Source: Xanthomonas arboricola pv. populi (lineage in GTDB: Bacteria > Pseudomonadota > Gammaproteobacteria > Xanthomonadales > Xanthomonadaceae). Taken from it: a DNA stretch of 64,000 bases. Position 1 is the first letter of the stretch. Each line of letters begins with the position of its first letter. Below the pieces are notes generated by a model. The model worked only from the letters and a program-made list of their open reading frames with translations. It was not told the origin of the DNA and did no database searches. The DNA lies in NCBI RefSeq assembly GCF_002939945.1, contig NZ_MDEB01000007.1:226193-290192 (forward strand), read 5' to 3'. Below, one piece after another: positions 8,850 through 16,695 of the stretch. A program made the translations under genes and the position numbers.

Positions 8850-9262
8850 GGGGCCGGCTCGAGACGCGTCCAGCGGGCCAGCGCCCGCTCCGCCGAAACG
8901 ATTGCGGCGTCGGCCGCTGCGACGGCCGCCGCCGACTCGGTGCGGTCCGGCGACAGCTCGAAGTAGCGCATGAACTCGCGCTTCAGGTGCGCGTGTCCGG
9001 CTGGCGTGGTGAACAGCCCGAAGCCGACGTCCTGCTTCTTCACCGCCAGGCCAAGCACCGCGACCAGAGCCGAATTCAGGGTGCTGTGCTCGCGTTCGCC
9101 CCGCAGCAGGCCGATGACGCCCGCTCCCTTCAGGAAACCGTCGATCTCCACGCAGGCACGCGTCAGCGCGAGGTGGCGGCGTGCGTAGCGGACCTTTTCG
9201 GCCGCTCGCTCCTCGGCGCTGCCTGCCGTGGCGGCAGGGCTGTGTTCATGGCTCAGCCACAT
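8846..9262 (-). CDS. Small protein between paired dynamins (LeoB-like?)
   Basis: The 138-residue protein lacks a recognised catalytic motif. It is predicted mainly helical, with a central stretch KKQDVGFGLFTTPAGHAHL and an Ala-rich C-terminal helix. It overlaps both flanking GTPase genes (10 and 4 bases), so translation is almost surely coupled and the product probably works with them. By position it may correspond to LeoB, which in related loci can be fused to LeoC. No signal peptide or clear membrane span is seen. Its function is not recognised. Confidence 0.7.
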   Translation of the reverse strand: MWLSHEHSPAATAGSAEERAAEKVRYARRHLALTRACVEIDGFLKGAGVIGLLRGEREHSTLNSALVAVLGLAVKKQDVGFGLFTTPAGHAHLKREFMRYFELSPDRTESAAAVAAADAAIVSAERALARWTRLEPAP

Positions 9263-10101
9263 GGCGGTGCCTCCCTCTGCAGGTCGTCGCGGACCTTGTC
9301 CAGCACCGAAGCCAGGCCCTGCTCGAAGGCATGCCGCTGCTGGTGCCGGGCCTGCTGCATCCTGTCGCGCGCGCCCCGGCGATCGGCCAGTACCTGCTCC
9401 AGCTCCCCCAGGATCCGCTCGAACAACCGCCGGGTCTCATGGACGCGTGCGGCCGGCACCTGGGCACAGGCCGCTTGCAGCCGCGCCCGCAGGTCCGGGA
9501 TCCCGCTTTTCTGCACCAGAAGCTGCTTGCCCCTTTCCAGACCCTGGCGATGGCGCGTGGCGGAGACCTCACAGGGGATCAGGCCGGGGACCTGGCGCGC
9601 GATGGCCGCCTTCACCGTCTCCTGGGCGTCGTCACCGCCCAGCTGGTCCACCTGGGAGAGCACGAACAGGGTCTGGCGTCCGCTAGCGGCGTCGTCGCGA
9701 AGCAACCGGTCCAGCACGACGCACTCCGCCGCATCCAGCTCGCCCTCCCTGGCCGCGTGCACGAACAGGCGGACATCCGACTGCACCCAGGCGGCCAGCC
9801 TGGCAGCGCGATCGTCTTCGCGGTCGATGTCCGCGTCCAGTCCCGGCGCGTCCAGCCAGCGGATCCCCGCATGGACCCGCTCCGAGAGCGCGACCGTCTG
9901 GCGCCGATCAGCCACCAGGAAGGCATCGTCGCCGATCAGCTCGTTGAGCAGGCGGCTCTTGCCGTGGTTGTATTTCCCGATCACAGTCACGGTAGGCACT
10001 GGCGAGCCCTTCACCAGCATCCGCCACCGCGCGAGATCCTCGACGCGGTGGGGAAGCACGGCCAGCACGTCCTGCTCGGCATCGGCGACAGCTGTGTTCA
10101 T
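9253..10101 (-). CDS. Short dynamin-family GTPase (LeoC-like)
   Basis: The 282-residue protein is a second, shorter GTPase with P-loop IGKYNHGKS at about 41-49, DAPG at 84-87 and SQVD at 149-152 replacing NKxD. The C-terminal third is Arg/Gln-rich and probably helical (about 215-275). It is the first gene of the three-gene overlapping set. Paired large and small dynamins are thought to assemble together on membranes. The ribosome site GGAGG (plus-strand 10111-10115) can pair with an upstream CCTCC. The salicylate hydroxylase gene ends 99 bases upstream on the same strand, so read-through is possible. Confidence 0.78.
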   Translation of the reverse strand: MNTAVADAEQDVLAVLPHRVEDLARWRMLVKGSPVPTVTVIGKYNHGKSRLLNELIGDDAFLVADRRQTVALSERVHAGIRWLDAPGLDADIDREDDRAARLAAWVQSDVRLFVHAAREGELDAAECVVLDRLLRDDAASGRQTLFVLSQVDQLGGDDAQETVKAAIARQVPGLIPCEVSATRHRQGLERGKQLLVQKSGIPDLRARLQAACAQVPAARVHETRRLFERILGELEQVLADRRGARDRMQQARHQQRHAFEQGLASVLDKVRDDLQREAPPCG

Positions 10102-10110
10102 TCAGTTCAA

Positions 10111-10131
10111 CCTCCACCCGCATGCGGGAGG
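10111..10131 (-). promoter_or_regulatory. Hairpin that can hide the ribosome site of the dynamin operon
   Basis: On the minus strand CCTCC (10131-10127) can pair with the Shine-Dalgarno GGAGG (10115-10111), around CGCATGCGGGT. An alternative pairing uses the palindrome CCCGCATGCGGG. Translation of the first GTPase may thus be kept low or be regulated. Confidence 0.4.
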
Positions 10132-10200
10132 GACCACTTCGGCCTCCACGCGTTCGGCGCGGCCAGGCCGACGCCTGCACCGCCGCGCACAGGCCGCCAC

Positions 10201-11478
10201 TCAGGCCCAGCCCAGCTGCGCATGGGCCTGGCCGATCTCGACCTCGATATCGTGGTTCCATATCCAGTCGAAGCGCTCGGCCAGGCGCGCGCCCAGACGG
10301 GCATCGTCGTCGCCGATGGCGGGGTCCCGGAACTCGTACAGCTCGCCCGCGTCCCACGAGGTCTGCTGCACACGGCAGGCACGTGGCCGGCGAATCCGAT
10401 CGTAGGCGGCCAGCACCTGCGGCAGCGCCGCGCGCGTGAGCCTCGGCTCGCCCAGCAGCCTGGCGAGAAAGTAAGCGTCCTCCAACCCCTGCCCGGCACC
10501 CGCGCCCTGGTGCGGCAGCATCGCGTGCGCTGCATCGCCGATCAGGGCGACCCGCCCGTGCACATAGCCGGGAAGCTGCGCCAGGTCGTGTAACGCCCAA
10601 TAGGTCGGCCTGTCGATGCATGCGAGCAAGGTCCGCGCGGCCACCCCCCAGTGGACGAAGGCGGCGAGCATCTCGTGCTGGCTGACCTCGCGCACCCACG
10701 GCTGGTCCTGCGGCCATTGCGGCGGCACGGCGGCACGCTCGGTGACGAAGGCCACCACGTTGATGATGCGCCCCTGCTTGACCGGAAAGGTCAGGATGTG
10801 GGCATCGGGTCCCAGGTACATCTGCGGCACGTCCACCAGGTGCGTATCCACGCCTTCGGCAGCGAACGCGTCGCGCAGGCGGCCGCTGTCGATCATGCCC
10901 CGATATGCGCACGTACCGGTGAAGCGAGGTGCGACAGGATCGTGGCCCAGGGCCTGCAGGACGGGGGCGCGCAACGCGGACTTGATGCCGTCGGCGGCGA
11001 TGAGCGCGTCACCCTCGTATCCGCTGCCATCGTCGAAACGCACGCGCACGCCACTGTCATCCTGCTCGACCGCCCGGGCCCGTTTGCCGAAGCGGGCCAG
11101 CCCGGGGGGCAGCCGGATCGCCAGCGCAGCGAGGAAATCGGCACGATGCACCGAGGACTGACCCACGCCCGGCGCGATGCTCGCGCCGATGTAGCCGGCG
11201 TCGCTGCCCCGTCGCCATTCGAACCAGATGTCCTGCCACGGGGGGGACGTGCGGTCGGCCAGGGCCGCATAGGCCTCGCCCATGCCGAGCCCGGTGATCG
11301 CACGCACCGCGTTGGCGCCGAAGGAGACCCCGGCACCGATCTCGCCGAAGGCCGCGGCCGACTCGAATAGCTGCACCTCCAGCTGGGGATGGCGGCAAAG
11401 TCCCAGCGCCAGGCCGACGCCGGCGATGCCGCCGCCGACGATCCCGATGCGCAGGCGCGGGTCGGAGTCAGATTTCAT
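10201..11478 (-). CDS. salA: FAD-dependent salicylate hydroxylase (catechol-forming)
   Basis: The 425-residue protein is a class A flavoprotein monooxygenase. It has the FAD Rossmann motif GIVGGGIAG at about 12-20, the DG motif AADGIKSALR at 161-170 and the second FAD motif LIGDAAHAMLPHQGAG at 312-327. Salicylate hydroxylases of this family convert salicylate, NADH and O2 to catechol and CO2. Related enzymes act on 3-hydroxybenzoate or 6-hydroxynicotinate, but catA-catC-catB directly upstream favours a catechol product. The ATG at 11478 (MKSDSDPRL) was chosen because it has GAGG upstream and gives the family's normal length. It is the last catabolic gene of the cluster. Confidence 0.75.
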   Translation of the reverse strand: MKSDSDPRLRIGIVGGGIAGVGLALGLCRHPQLEVQLFESAAAFGEIGAGVSFGANAVRAITGLGMGEAYAALADRTSPPWQDIWFEWRRGSDAGYIGASIAPGVGQSSVHRADFLAALAIRLPPGLARFGKRARAVEQDDSGVRVRFDDGSGYEGDALIAADGIKSALRAPVLQALGHDPVAPRFTGTCAYRGMIDSGRLRDAFAAEGVDTHLVDVPQMYLGPDAHILTFPVKQGRIINVVAFVTERAAVPPQWPQDQPWVREVSQHEMLAAFVHWGVAARTLLACIDRPTYWALHDLAQLPGYVHGRVALIGDAAHAMLPHQGAGAGQGLEDAYFLARLLGEPRLTRAALPQVLAAYDRIRRPRACRVQQTSWDAGELYEFRDPAIGDDDARLGARLAERFDWIWNHDIEVEIGQAHAQLGWA

Positions 11479-11671
11479 GATGGGATACCTCGCAGCTGAT
11501 GAGAGCAGGGAAAGCGGAATGCGCCTCGCGACAAGGCCTGCGGTCGGGCAAGGCCGTGCCGCACGCGTTCGCATGGGCAGCGGTCGGGAACGAGGACCGG
11601 CGCGCGCCTCGTCCACCCGCGGTCGGCAGGACACGTGGGTCCTGCACCTTGGGACGTCGCGACCGGGCCGA

Positions 11672-12601
11672 TCAGGCCTGTGCCCGGGGCCGTTCGACCT
11701 TCTGGTCGTCCTTGCCATCGACCAGGCCGGTCAGCACGAGGTCGAACCGGATCTCCTTGTAGGCGTCCTGGTCCAGGCCCAGCGTTTCGCCGCCGGTCTT
11801 GTCCACCACAGGCGGCACCAGGCCGTCGCGGGTGGCGTAGGCGAAGTCGTCCCAGGTCAGCGGATCGCCCTCGACGTTGAACTGGGTGGTGAGCTTGCGG
11901 CACGTGGCCGCGGCGACGAAGTAGTGGACGTGCGCGGGGCGATTGCCATGGCGCGCGAGCTGGTTCAGCAACTGCTGGGTCGCGCCCTGCGGTGGGCACC
12001 CGTAGCCGACCGGCATCTTCGTCAGCACGTCGTAGCGGCCATCGACACCGGTCCTGATCGCCCCGCGCAGGTTGAACGCGGTCTGCGCGCCGGTGGGATC
12101 GAAGTGCGAGTAGAAGCCCTTCGAGTTGGCGTGCCAGATCTCGACCAGCGCCCCGGCCACCGGCTTTCCGTCCGGCCCGCTCACGGTGCCCAGAATGTGC
12201 AACGGCTCGGTATCCGGATCGGGGTCCTTGTCGATGCGCGCCCTGCCCTCGCTCACCGGGGCGCCGGCCACGTAGAGCGGTCCTTCGATGGTGCGTGGCG
12301 TGCCGCCGGTCACCCCGGCCAGCCGGTCCTCTTCGTCCAGGCGCAGGTCGATGTAGTGCTCCAGGCCGATCCCGGCGGCCAGCAACGCGGCCTCGCCGTC
12401 CTGGCCGAGCTTGTTGAGGTAGTTCACGCCGGCCCAGATCTCGTCCGGGGTCAGGTCCAGGTCCTCGATGGTCCTGAACAGGTCGGAGAGAATGCGGTGC
12501 AGCACCTGCTTGAGGCGCGGGTTGCCCTCGGCCTGGTCGAGGTTGGCGACGGTGCGCAGGAAATCCTGCACCTGTTTGCTTTCGAATAGCTTGACGCTCA
12601 T
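11672..12601 (-). CDS. catA: Catechol 1,2-dioxygenase
   Basis: This intradiol dioxygenase of 309 residues cleaves catechol to cis,cis-muconate with a non-haem Fe(III). The four expected iron ligands fall at the classical CatA numbering: Tyr164 in KGFYSHFDPT, Tyr200 in KMPVGYGCPP, and His224 and His226 in RPAHVHYFV. The N-terminal helical dimer domain is present. The ATG at 12601 is preceded by AGGAG. It lies 77 bases after catC in the order catB-catC-catA, as in pseudomonad cat operons, and 193 bases before the salicylate hydroxylase gene. Confidence 0.95.
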   Translation of the reverse strand: MSVKLFESKQVQDFLRTVANLDQAEGNPRLKQVLHRILSDLFRTIEDLDLTPDEIWAGVNYLNKLGQDGEAALLAAGIGLEHYIDLRLDEEDRLAGVTGGTPRTIEGPLYVAGAPVSEGRARIDKDPDPDTEPLHILGTVSGPDGKPVAGALVEIWHANSKGFYSHFDPTGAQTAFNLRGAIRTGVDGRYDVLTKMPVGYGCPPQGATQQLLNQLARHGNRPAHVHYFVAAATCRKLTTQFNVEGDPLTWDDFAYATRDGLVPPVVDKTGGETLGLDQDAYKEIRFDLVLTGLVDGKDDQKVERPRAQA

Positions 12602-12678
12602 GGCTTGCTCCTGCTGGTTGCTCGCGTTGAATGGCGGCCGCGGCGCTCCGCGATGGAGCCGACGGCCGCCGGCCTGCT

Positions 12679-12969
12679 TCAGGTATCGTCGTCGCGGATC
12701 GAGGAGGGATGCCGCAGCAGCGGCGTCACCGTGATCCGCATGTAAGGGAAAAGCGGCAGGCCGAACAGGATCTCGTGCAGTTCTTCGTTGCTGTCGACGT
12801 CGAAGACGCTGTAGTTGGCGTATTCGCCGGCAATGCGCCAGATGTGCCGCCACTTGCCCTTGCGTTGGAGTTCCTGCGAATACGTCCTCTCCTTGGCCAG
12901 CGTCTCGGCCCGGACCTGCGGGTCCAGATCCTGCGGGATGCTGACGTCCATCCGTACTTGAAACAGCAT
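12679..12969 (-). CDS. catC: Muconolactone delta-isomerase
   Basis: The 96-residue protein has the family's exact usual length and typical sequence (MLFQVRMDVSIPQDLDP, KWRHIWRIAGEYANYSVFDV, LFPYMRITVTPL). It isomerises muconolactone to 3-oxoadipate enol-lactone in the catechol branch of the beta-ketoadipate pathway. GAGGAG precedes the ATG. It lies 20 bases after catB and before catA. The next enzyme, the enol-lactone hydrolase (CatD/PcaD), is not in the window. Confidence 0.95.
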   Translation of the reverse strand: MLFQVRMDVSIPQDLDPQVRAETLAKERTYSQELQRKGKWRHIWRIAGEYANYSVFDVDSNEELHEILFGLPLFPYMRITVTPLLRHPSSIRDDDT

Positions 12970-12989
12970 GTCGTGCTCCTCTGTGCGCG

Positions 12990-14162
12990 CTATCGGGATC
13001 GGTCCAGGCCATCGCGGGAAAAGCGCCTGACCTTGTCCTCGTCCAGCGCGATGCCCAGACCGGCGCCTTCGGGCACGGCCAGCTCGAAGTCGCGGTATTC
13101 CAGCGGCGCGACGAGGATCTCCTCGGTGAGCAGCAGCGGCCCGAACAGCTCGGTGCCCCACTGCAGATTCTGGAAGGTCGAGAACAGGTGGGCGCTGGCA
13201 ATGGTGGAGAACGCACCTTCGAGCATGGTGCCCCCGTACAGCTCGATGCCGGCCGCATCGGCGATCGCGGCCATCCGCTGCGCGGCGAACAGTCCCCCGG
13301 CCTGCTCGATCTTGATCGCGAACACGTCCGCGCCCTGCTGCCTGGCGATCTCGAACGCGCTCTCCGGCCCCTGCAGCACCTCGTCGGCCATCAGCGCGAC
13401 CGGGAAGCGCCGCGTCAACCGCGCCAGCGCGGCCACTGAGGCCACCGGCTGCTCGACCAGTTCGCAGCCGGCCTCCGCCAGCGCGGGGATCGCCCGGGCC
13501 GCCTGGGTTTCGCTCCAGGCCATGTTGACGTCCACCCGCACCGCGGCGCGGTCGCCCAGGGCCTTCTTGATCAGTGCCACGTGCCGGATGTCGTCCTCGA
13601 CCGCGCGCGCACCGATCTTCAGCTTGAAGATCCGGTGCCGGCGCGCGTCGAGCATCGCCTCGGCCTCGGCGATGTCCTTGCCGGTATCGCCCGACGCCAA
13701 GGTCCACGCCACCGGCAGGCGGTCGCGGCGGCGGCCGCCCAGCAGTTCGCCGACCGATACGCCCAGGCGCTTGCCGTGCGCATCCAGCAGGGCGGTTTCC
13801 AGCGCACTCTTGCTGAAGTGGGTGACCTTGACGAGCTTGCCCAGATGGGCCATCAGCGCCTGCACCCGGGTCGGGTCCCGGCCGACCATGGCCGGCGCGA
13901 AATAGCGGTCGATGGCCAGCTTCATCGCCTCCGGACTCTCCGGGCCGTAGGCCATTCCGCCGATGGTGGCGCCTTCGCCGATGCCGACGATGCCGTCGCT
14001 GCAATGGATGCGCACCAGCATCAGGGTCTGGCCGTCCATGGTCGCCACGGAGAGCTTGTGCGGCCGGAGGGTGGGCAGGTCGACCAGGACGGTCTCGACG
14101 CGCTCGATGCGTATGGAGGGGGCGCTGTCCGCGCCCGGGAATGTCTTCATGGGGGATGTCAT
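12990..14162 (-). CDS. catB: Muconate cycloisomerase
   Basis: The 390-residue protein belongs to the enolase superfamily. It has the KxK catalytic pair in FKLKIGA, metal ligands in VDVNMAW, EQP and MADE, and the C-terminal ELYGGTMLEGA. It converts cis,cis-muconate to muconolactone using Mn2+. Two starts are possible: 14162 (MTSPMKTF) and 14150 (MKTF). The first was chosen because GAGC lies upstream and it nearly abuts the stop of the MetA-type gene, which suggests coupled translation. It is followed by catC after 20 bases. Confidence 0.92.
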   Translation of the reverse strand: MTSPMKTFPGADSAPSIRIERVETVLVDLPTLRPHKLSVATMDGQTLMLVRIHCSDGIVGIGEGATIGGMAYGPESPEAMKLAIDRYFAPAMVGRDPTRVQALMAHLGKLVKVTHFSKSALETALLDAHGKRLGVSVGELLGGRRRDRLPVAWTLASGDTGKDIAEAEAMLDARRHRIFKLKIGARAVEDDIRHVALIKKALGDRAAVRVDVNMAWSETQAARAIPALAEAGCELVEQPVASVAALARLTRRFPVALMADEVLQGPESAFEIARQQGADVFAIKIEQAGGLFAAQRMAAIADAAGIELYGGTMLEGAFSTIASAHLFSTFQNLQWGTELFGPLLLTEEILVAPLEYRDFELAVPEGAGLGIALDEDKVRRFSRDGLDRSR

Positions 14163-14164
14163 GC

Positions 14165-15085
14165 TCAGAATGGAACGATGGCCTTGAAAAGGAACTTGTC
14201 TCCGCCGAAGCGGTTGCGGACGCCCGACTCGCGGGCCCACTGGCCTATCAGTGCGATCCCGCCGACGGTGGCGTACTTGAGGCTGGGGCCATAGGCGAAC
14301 ACCTCGCCGCGACGGCCCGCGCTCCAGACGCCGGGCAGGGCCGGGACCCTGGCACCGTCGATTTCGTCGCTGCTGGTCTGCTTCAGGTAGTACCCCGCCA
14401 GGCCCAGGCCCCACCGGCCCGCGGTCCGGCCCACCAGCCAGTCCACATGGAGCTCGTCGCCGGACCGGTAGCGGGTGTCGTGGTTCTCGGTCTTGAAGTT
14501 GTACATGCCCTTGGCGGAGGCCTCCCAACCGCTGGCGGGCAGCCAGGACACAGCGAGCACCGGTTCGAAGGAGACGTAGTTGGCGCCGATGCTCACGCGC
14601 GGGTCGTCCTGCTCGTAGTGCCCCGTGGGCAACATCACATCGATGCCGACCGTGGTGTGCCAGTCGCCGCGGTGCCACCCGAGCACGAACGGATCGACGG
14701 TGATGTCGCCGACGCCCAGGCGGCTGTCGCGCCCGCCCAGTCCCGGGTGGTCGATGGAAAGGTTCACCACCGGCGCGATGACGTGGAAGGCGTAGTCGGC
14801 ACCGAGGATCTTTCGCCCGGTGACGTGCACCCAGCGCATGGCGTCGTAGGTCGCGTTCAAGGTGGCGCGCGAACCGCCGCCGAAATCGACCTTGCCGCCG
14901 CTGCCGTCGCGAAGCTCGCCGCTCCAGTAGCCGAAGTAGTTCAGGAAATAGTCGCCGGGCGGCGGCAAGGCGCCGGCGGCCCAGTTTTCGACGCCGTTCG
15001 GATACTGGTCGCCGCCCTCCTTGGCCTGCGCCGCGAATCCCGCGGCCAGGAGCGCGCCCGCCATCAGACAAGATGCATGCTTCAT
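14165..15085 (-). CDS. MetA/SphA-type outer-membrane protein of phenol degradation
   Basis: The 306-residue protein has a signal peptide ending near AAGFAAQA and the alternating, aromatic-rich strands of an outer-membrane beta-barrel (DYFLNYFGYWSGEL, VFAYGPSLKYATVGG, ending FLFKAIVPF with terminal Phe). It fits the MetA-pathway-of-phenol-degradation/SphA family, whose genes commonly lie within aromatic catabolic operons and are thought to form uptake channels. The ATG at 15085 has GAGG upstream; an in-frame upstream extension to 15154 lacks a ribosome site. It sits between the aldehyde dehydrogenase gene and catB, consistent with entry of an aromatic substrate. Confidence 0.8.
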   Translation of the reverse strand: MKHASCLMAGALLAAGFAAQAKEGGDQYPNGVENWAAGALPPPGDYFLNYFGYWSGELRDGSGGKVDFGGGSRATLNATYDAMRWVHVTGRKILGADYAFHVIAPVVNLSIDHPGLGGRDSRLGVGDITVDPFVLGWHRGDWHTTVGIDVMLPTGHYEQDDPRVSIGANYVSFEPVLAVSWLPASGWEASAKGMYNFKTENHDTRYRSGDELHVDWLVGRTAGRWGLGLAGYYLKQTSSDEIDGARVPALPGVWSAGRRGEVFAYGPSLKYATVGGIALIGQWARESGVRNRFGGDKFLFKAIVPF

Positions 15086-15197
15086 CGGACGACCTCGATC
15101 AAAGGGTGGGCGCTGACGCCAGCGCGGGAGATTTGACCAGCGCCGCGAACGCATATCCCTAGGCAGGGACGCGCACCGCGACGCCGGCGCGTACGGC

Positions 15198-16649
15198 TCA
15201 GAAGGGATAGGGCTGGTCCGACGGCTCGATCGTGACCCACTTGATCTCGGTGAATTCCTCGATCACCGCCGAACCGTCGAAGCGGCCATAGCCGCTGTTC
15301 TTCATGCCGCCGTACGGGGCCTGGGGCTCGTTCTGCACGGTGGCGCCGTTGACGTGGACACTGCCCGAATCGATGCTCGCAGCGACCTGCAAGGCCCGCG
15401 ACACGTCCCGGCCGAAGACCGCTGCCGACAGGCCGTAGGCGGTGTCGTTGGCGATGCGCACCGCCTCCTCGGCGCCGCGCACGCGCACGATGGTGGTGAC
15501 CGGGGCGAAGGTCTCCTCGTCGTAGATGTCCATGCCCGGGCGTACGCCGTCGACGATGGTGGCGGGCATGACCGCGCCCTCGGCACGTCCTCCCGCCACG
15601 ATCCGGGCGCCCTTGCCCACGGCATCGTCGAGCATCCGGTTGATCCGCTCGGCAGACGATGGATGGATCATCGGCCCCACCACGCAGCCCGGATCCTGGG
15701 CGGGATCGCGTGCCGGCAGCGCGCGCGCGCGCGCGGCAAACTTCTCGACGAAGCCGTCGGCGACCGCCTCGTCCACCACGAAACGCTCGGTGGACATGCA
15801 GATCTGGCCCTGGTAGAGGAAGGCGCCGAACACTGCGGCATTGACCGCACCGTCGATATCCGCATCGTCGAGCACCACGAATGGCGCCTTGCCGCCGAGC
15901 TCCAGCAGGCAGCGCTTGAGGTGCCTGGCGCATTCCTCGGCGATCGCCCGGCCCACCTTGGTCGAGCCGGTGAAGTTCACGCGGCGCACCGCCTTGTGCG
16001 CGATCAGCGTATTGGTGACCTCGGCCGCATGCTCGGGCGTGGTGGTGAGGAAGTTGAGCACCCCTGCCGGCAGCCCGGCTTCGTAGAACGCCTCTGCCAG
16101 CAGCGCGTGCGTGGCCGGGCTCTGTTCGGAACCCTTCAGGATCACCGTGTTGCCGAAGGCCAGCGGATAGGCGATGGCGCGCGCGCCGAGGATCACCGGG
16201 CCGTTCCAGGGCACGATGCTGAGCACGACACCGACCGGCTGGCGCAGGGTCATGGACAGCGTGCCGGGCCGGTCGGTCGGGATCGTCTCGCCTCTGGCCT
16301 GGGTGGTGAGGCCGGCGGCCTCGCGGATCAGCGCGACCGAGGCGGCGACGTTGAAACCGGCCCACAGCGCCGAGGCGCCGATTTCCTGTGCCATGACCCG
16401 GCACAGTTCGTCGGTCTTCGCCTCGAGCGCATTGGCGGCGGCGAGCAGCAGCCGGCGGCGCTCGCCCGGTCCGACCTTCGACCACGCGGCGAAGGCCCGG
16501 GCGCTGGAGTCGGCCGCCCGGACCGCGTCCTCGGCCGTGGCTGCGCTGGCGGTGGAGACCACCTGCTGGGACAGCGGATTGAGGCGCTGGTACGACTGCC
16601 CGGAGGCACCGGCCTGCTTGCGGTTGTCGATGACGAGTTCAACGTTCAT
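15198..16649 (-). CDS. NAD-dependent aromatic aldehyde dehydrogenase (salicylaldehyde type)
   Basis: The 483-residue length equals that of NahF salicylaldehyde dehydrogenase. The catalytic set is present at matching positions: Asn150 in PWNGP, Glu250 in LLELGGK and nucleophile Cys284 in YQGQICMSTERF. The NAD fold motif NFTGSTKVGR is at 225-234. It would oxidise salicylaldehyde, benzaldehyde or vanillin to the acid. Salicylaldehyde is favoured because salicylate hydroxylase and the catechol genes are in the same cluster while no benzoate dioxygenase is. The gene lies 46 bases after the alcohol dehydrogenase gene and is likely co-transcribed with it. Confidence 0.83.
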   Translation of the reverse strand: MNVELVIDNRKQAGASGQSYQRLNPLSQQVVSTASAATAEDAVRAADSSARAFAAWSKVGPGERRRLLLAAANALEAKTDELCRVMAQEIGASALWAGFNVAASVALIREAAGLTTQARGETIPTDRPGTLSMTLRQPVGVVLSIVPWNGPVILGARAIAYPLAFGNTVILKGSEQSPATHALLAEAFYEAGLPAGVLNFLTTTPEHAAEVTNTLIAHKAVRRVNFTGSTKVGRAIAEECARHLKRCLLELGGKAPFVVLDDADIDGAVNAAVFGAFLYQGQICMSTERFVVDEAVADGFVEKFAARARALPARDPAQDPGCVVGPMIHPSSAERINRMLDDAVGKGARIVAGGRAEGAVMPATIVDGVRPGMDIYDEETFAPVTTIVRVRGAEEAVRIANDTAYGLSAAVFGRDVSRALQVAASIDSGSVHVNGATVQNEPQAPYGGMKNSGYGRFDGSAVIEEFTEIKWVTIEPSDQPYPF

Positions 16650-16695
16650 AAGTCCTAGCTCACCTTCCAGTGCGGCAACGAGGCGGAAATGCGGA

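Noticed and set aside
16211..16230. Benzoate pathway (benzyl alcohol to benzoate) as the main role of the alcohol and aldehyde dehydrogenases
   Set aside because: Not excluded biochemically, but no benzoate dioxygenase or diol dehydrogenase is present while a salicylate hydroxylase is.
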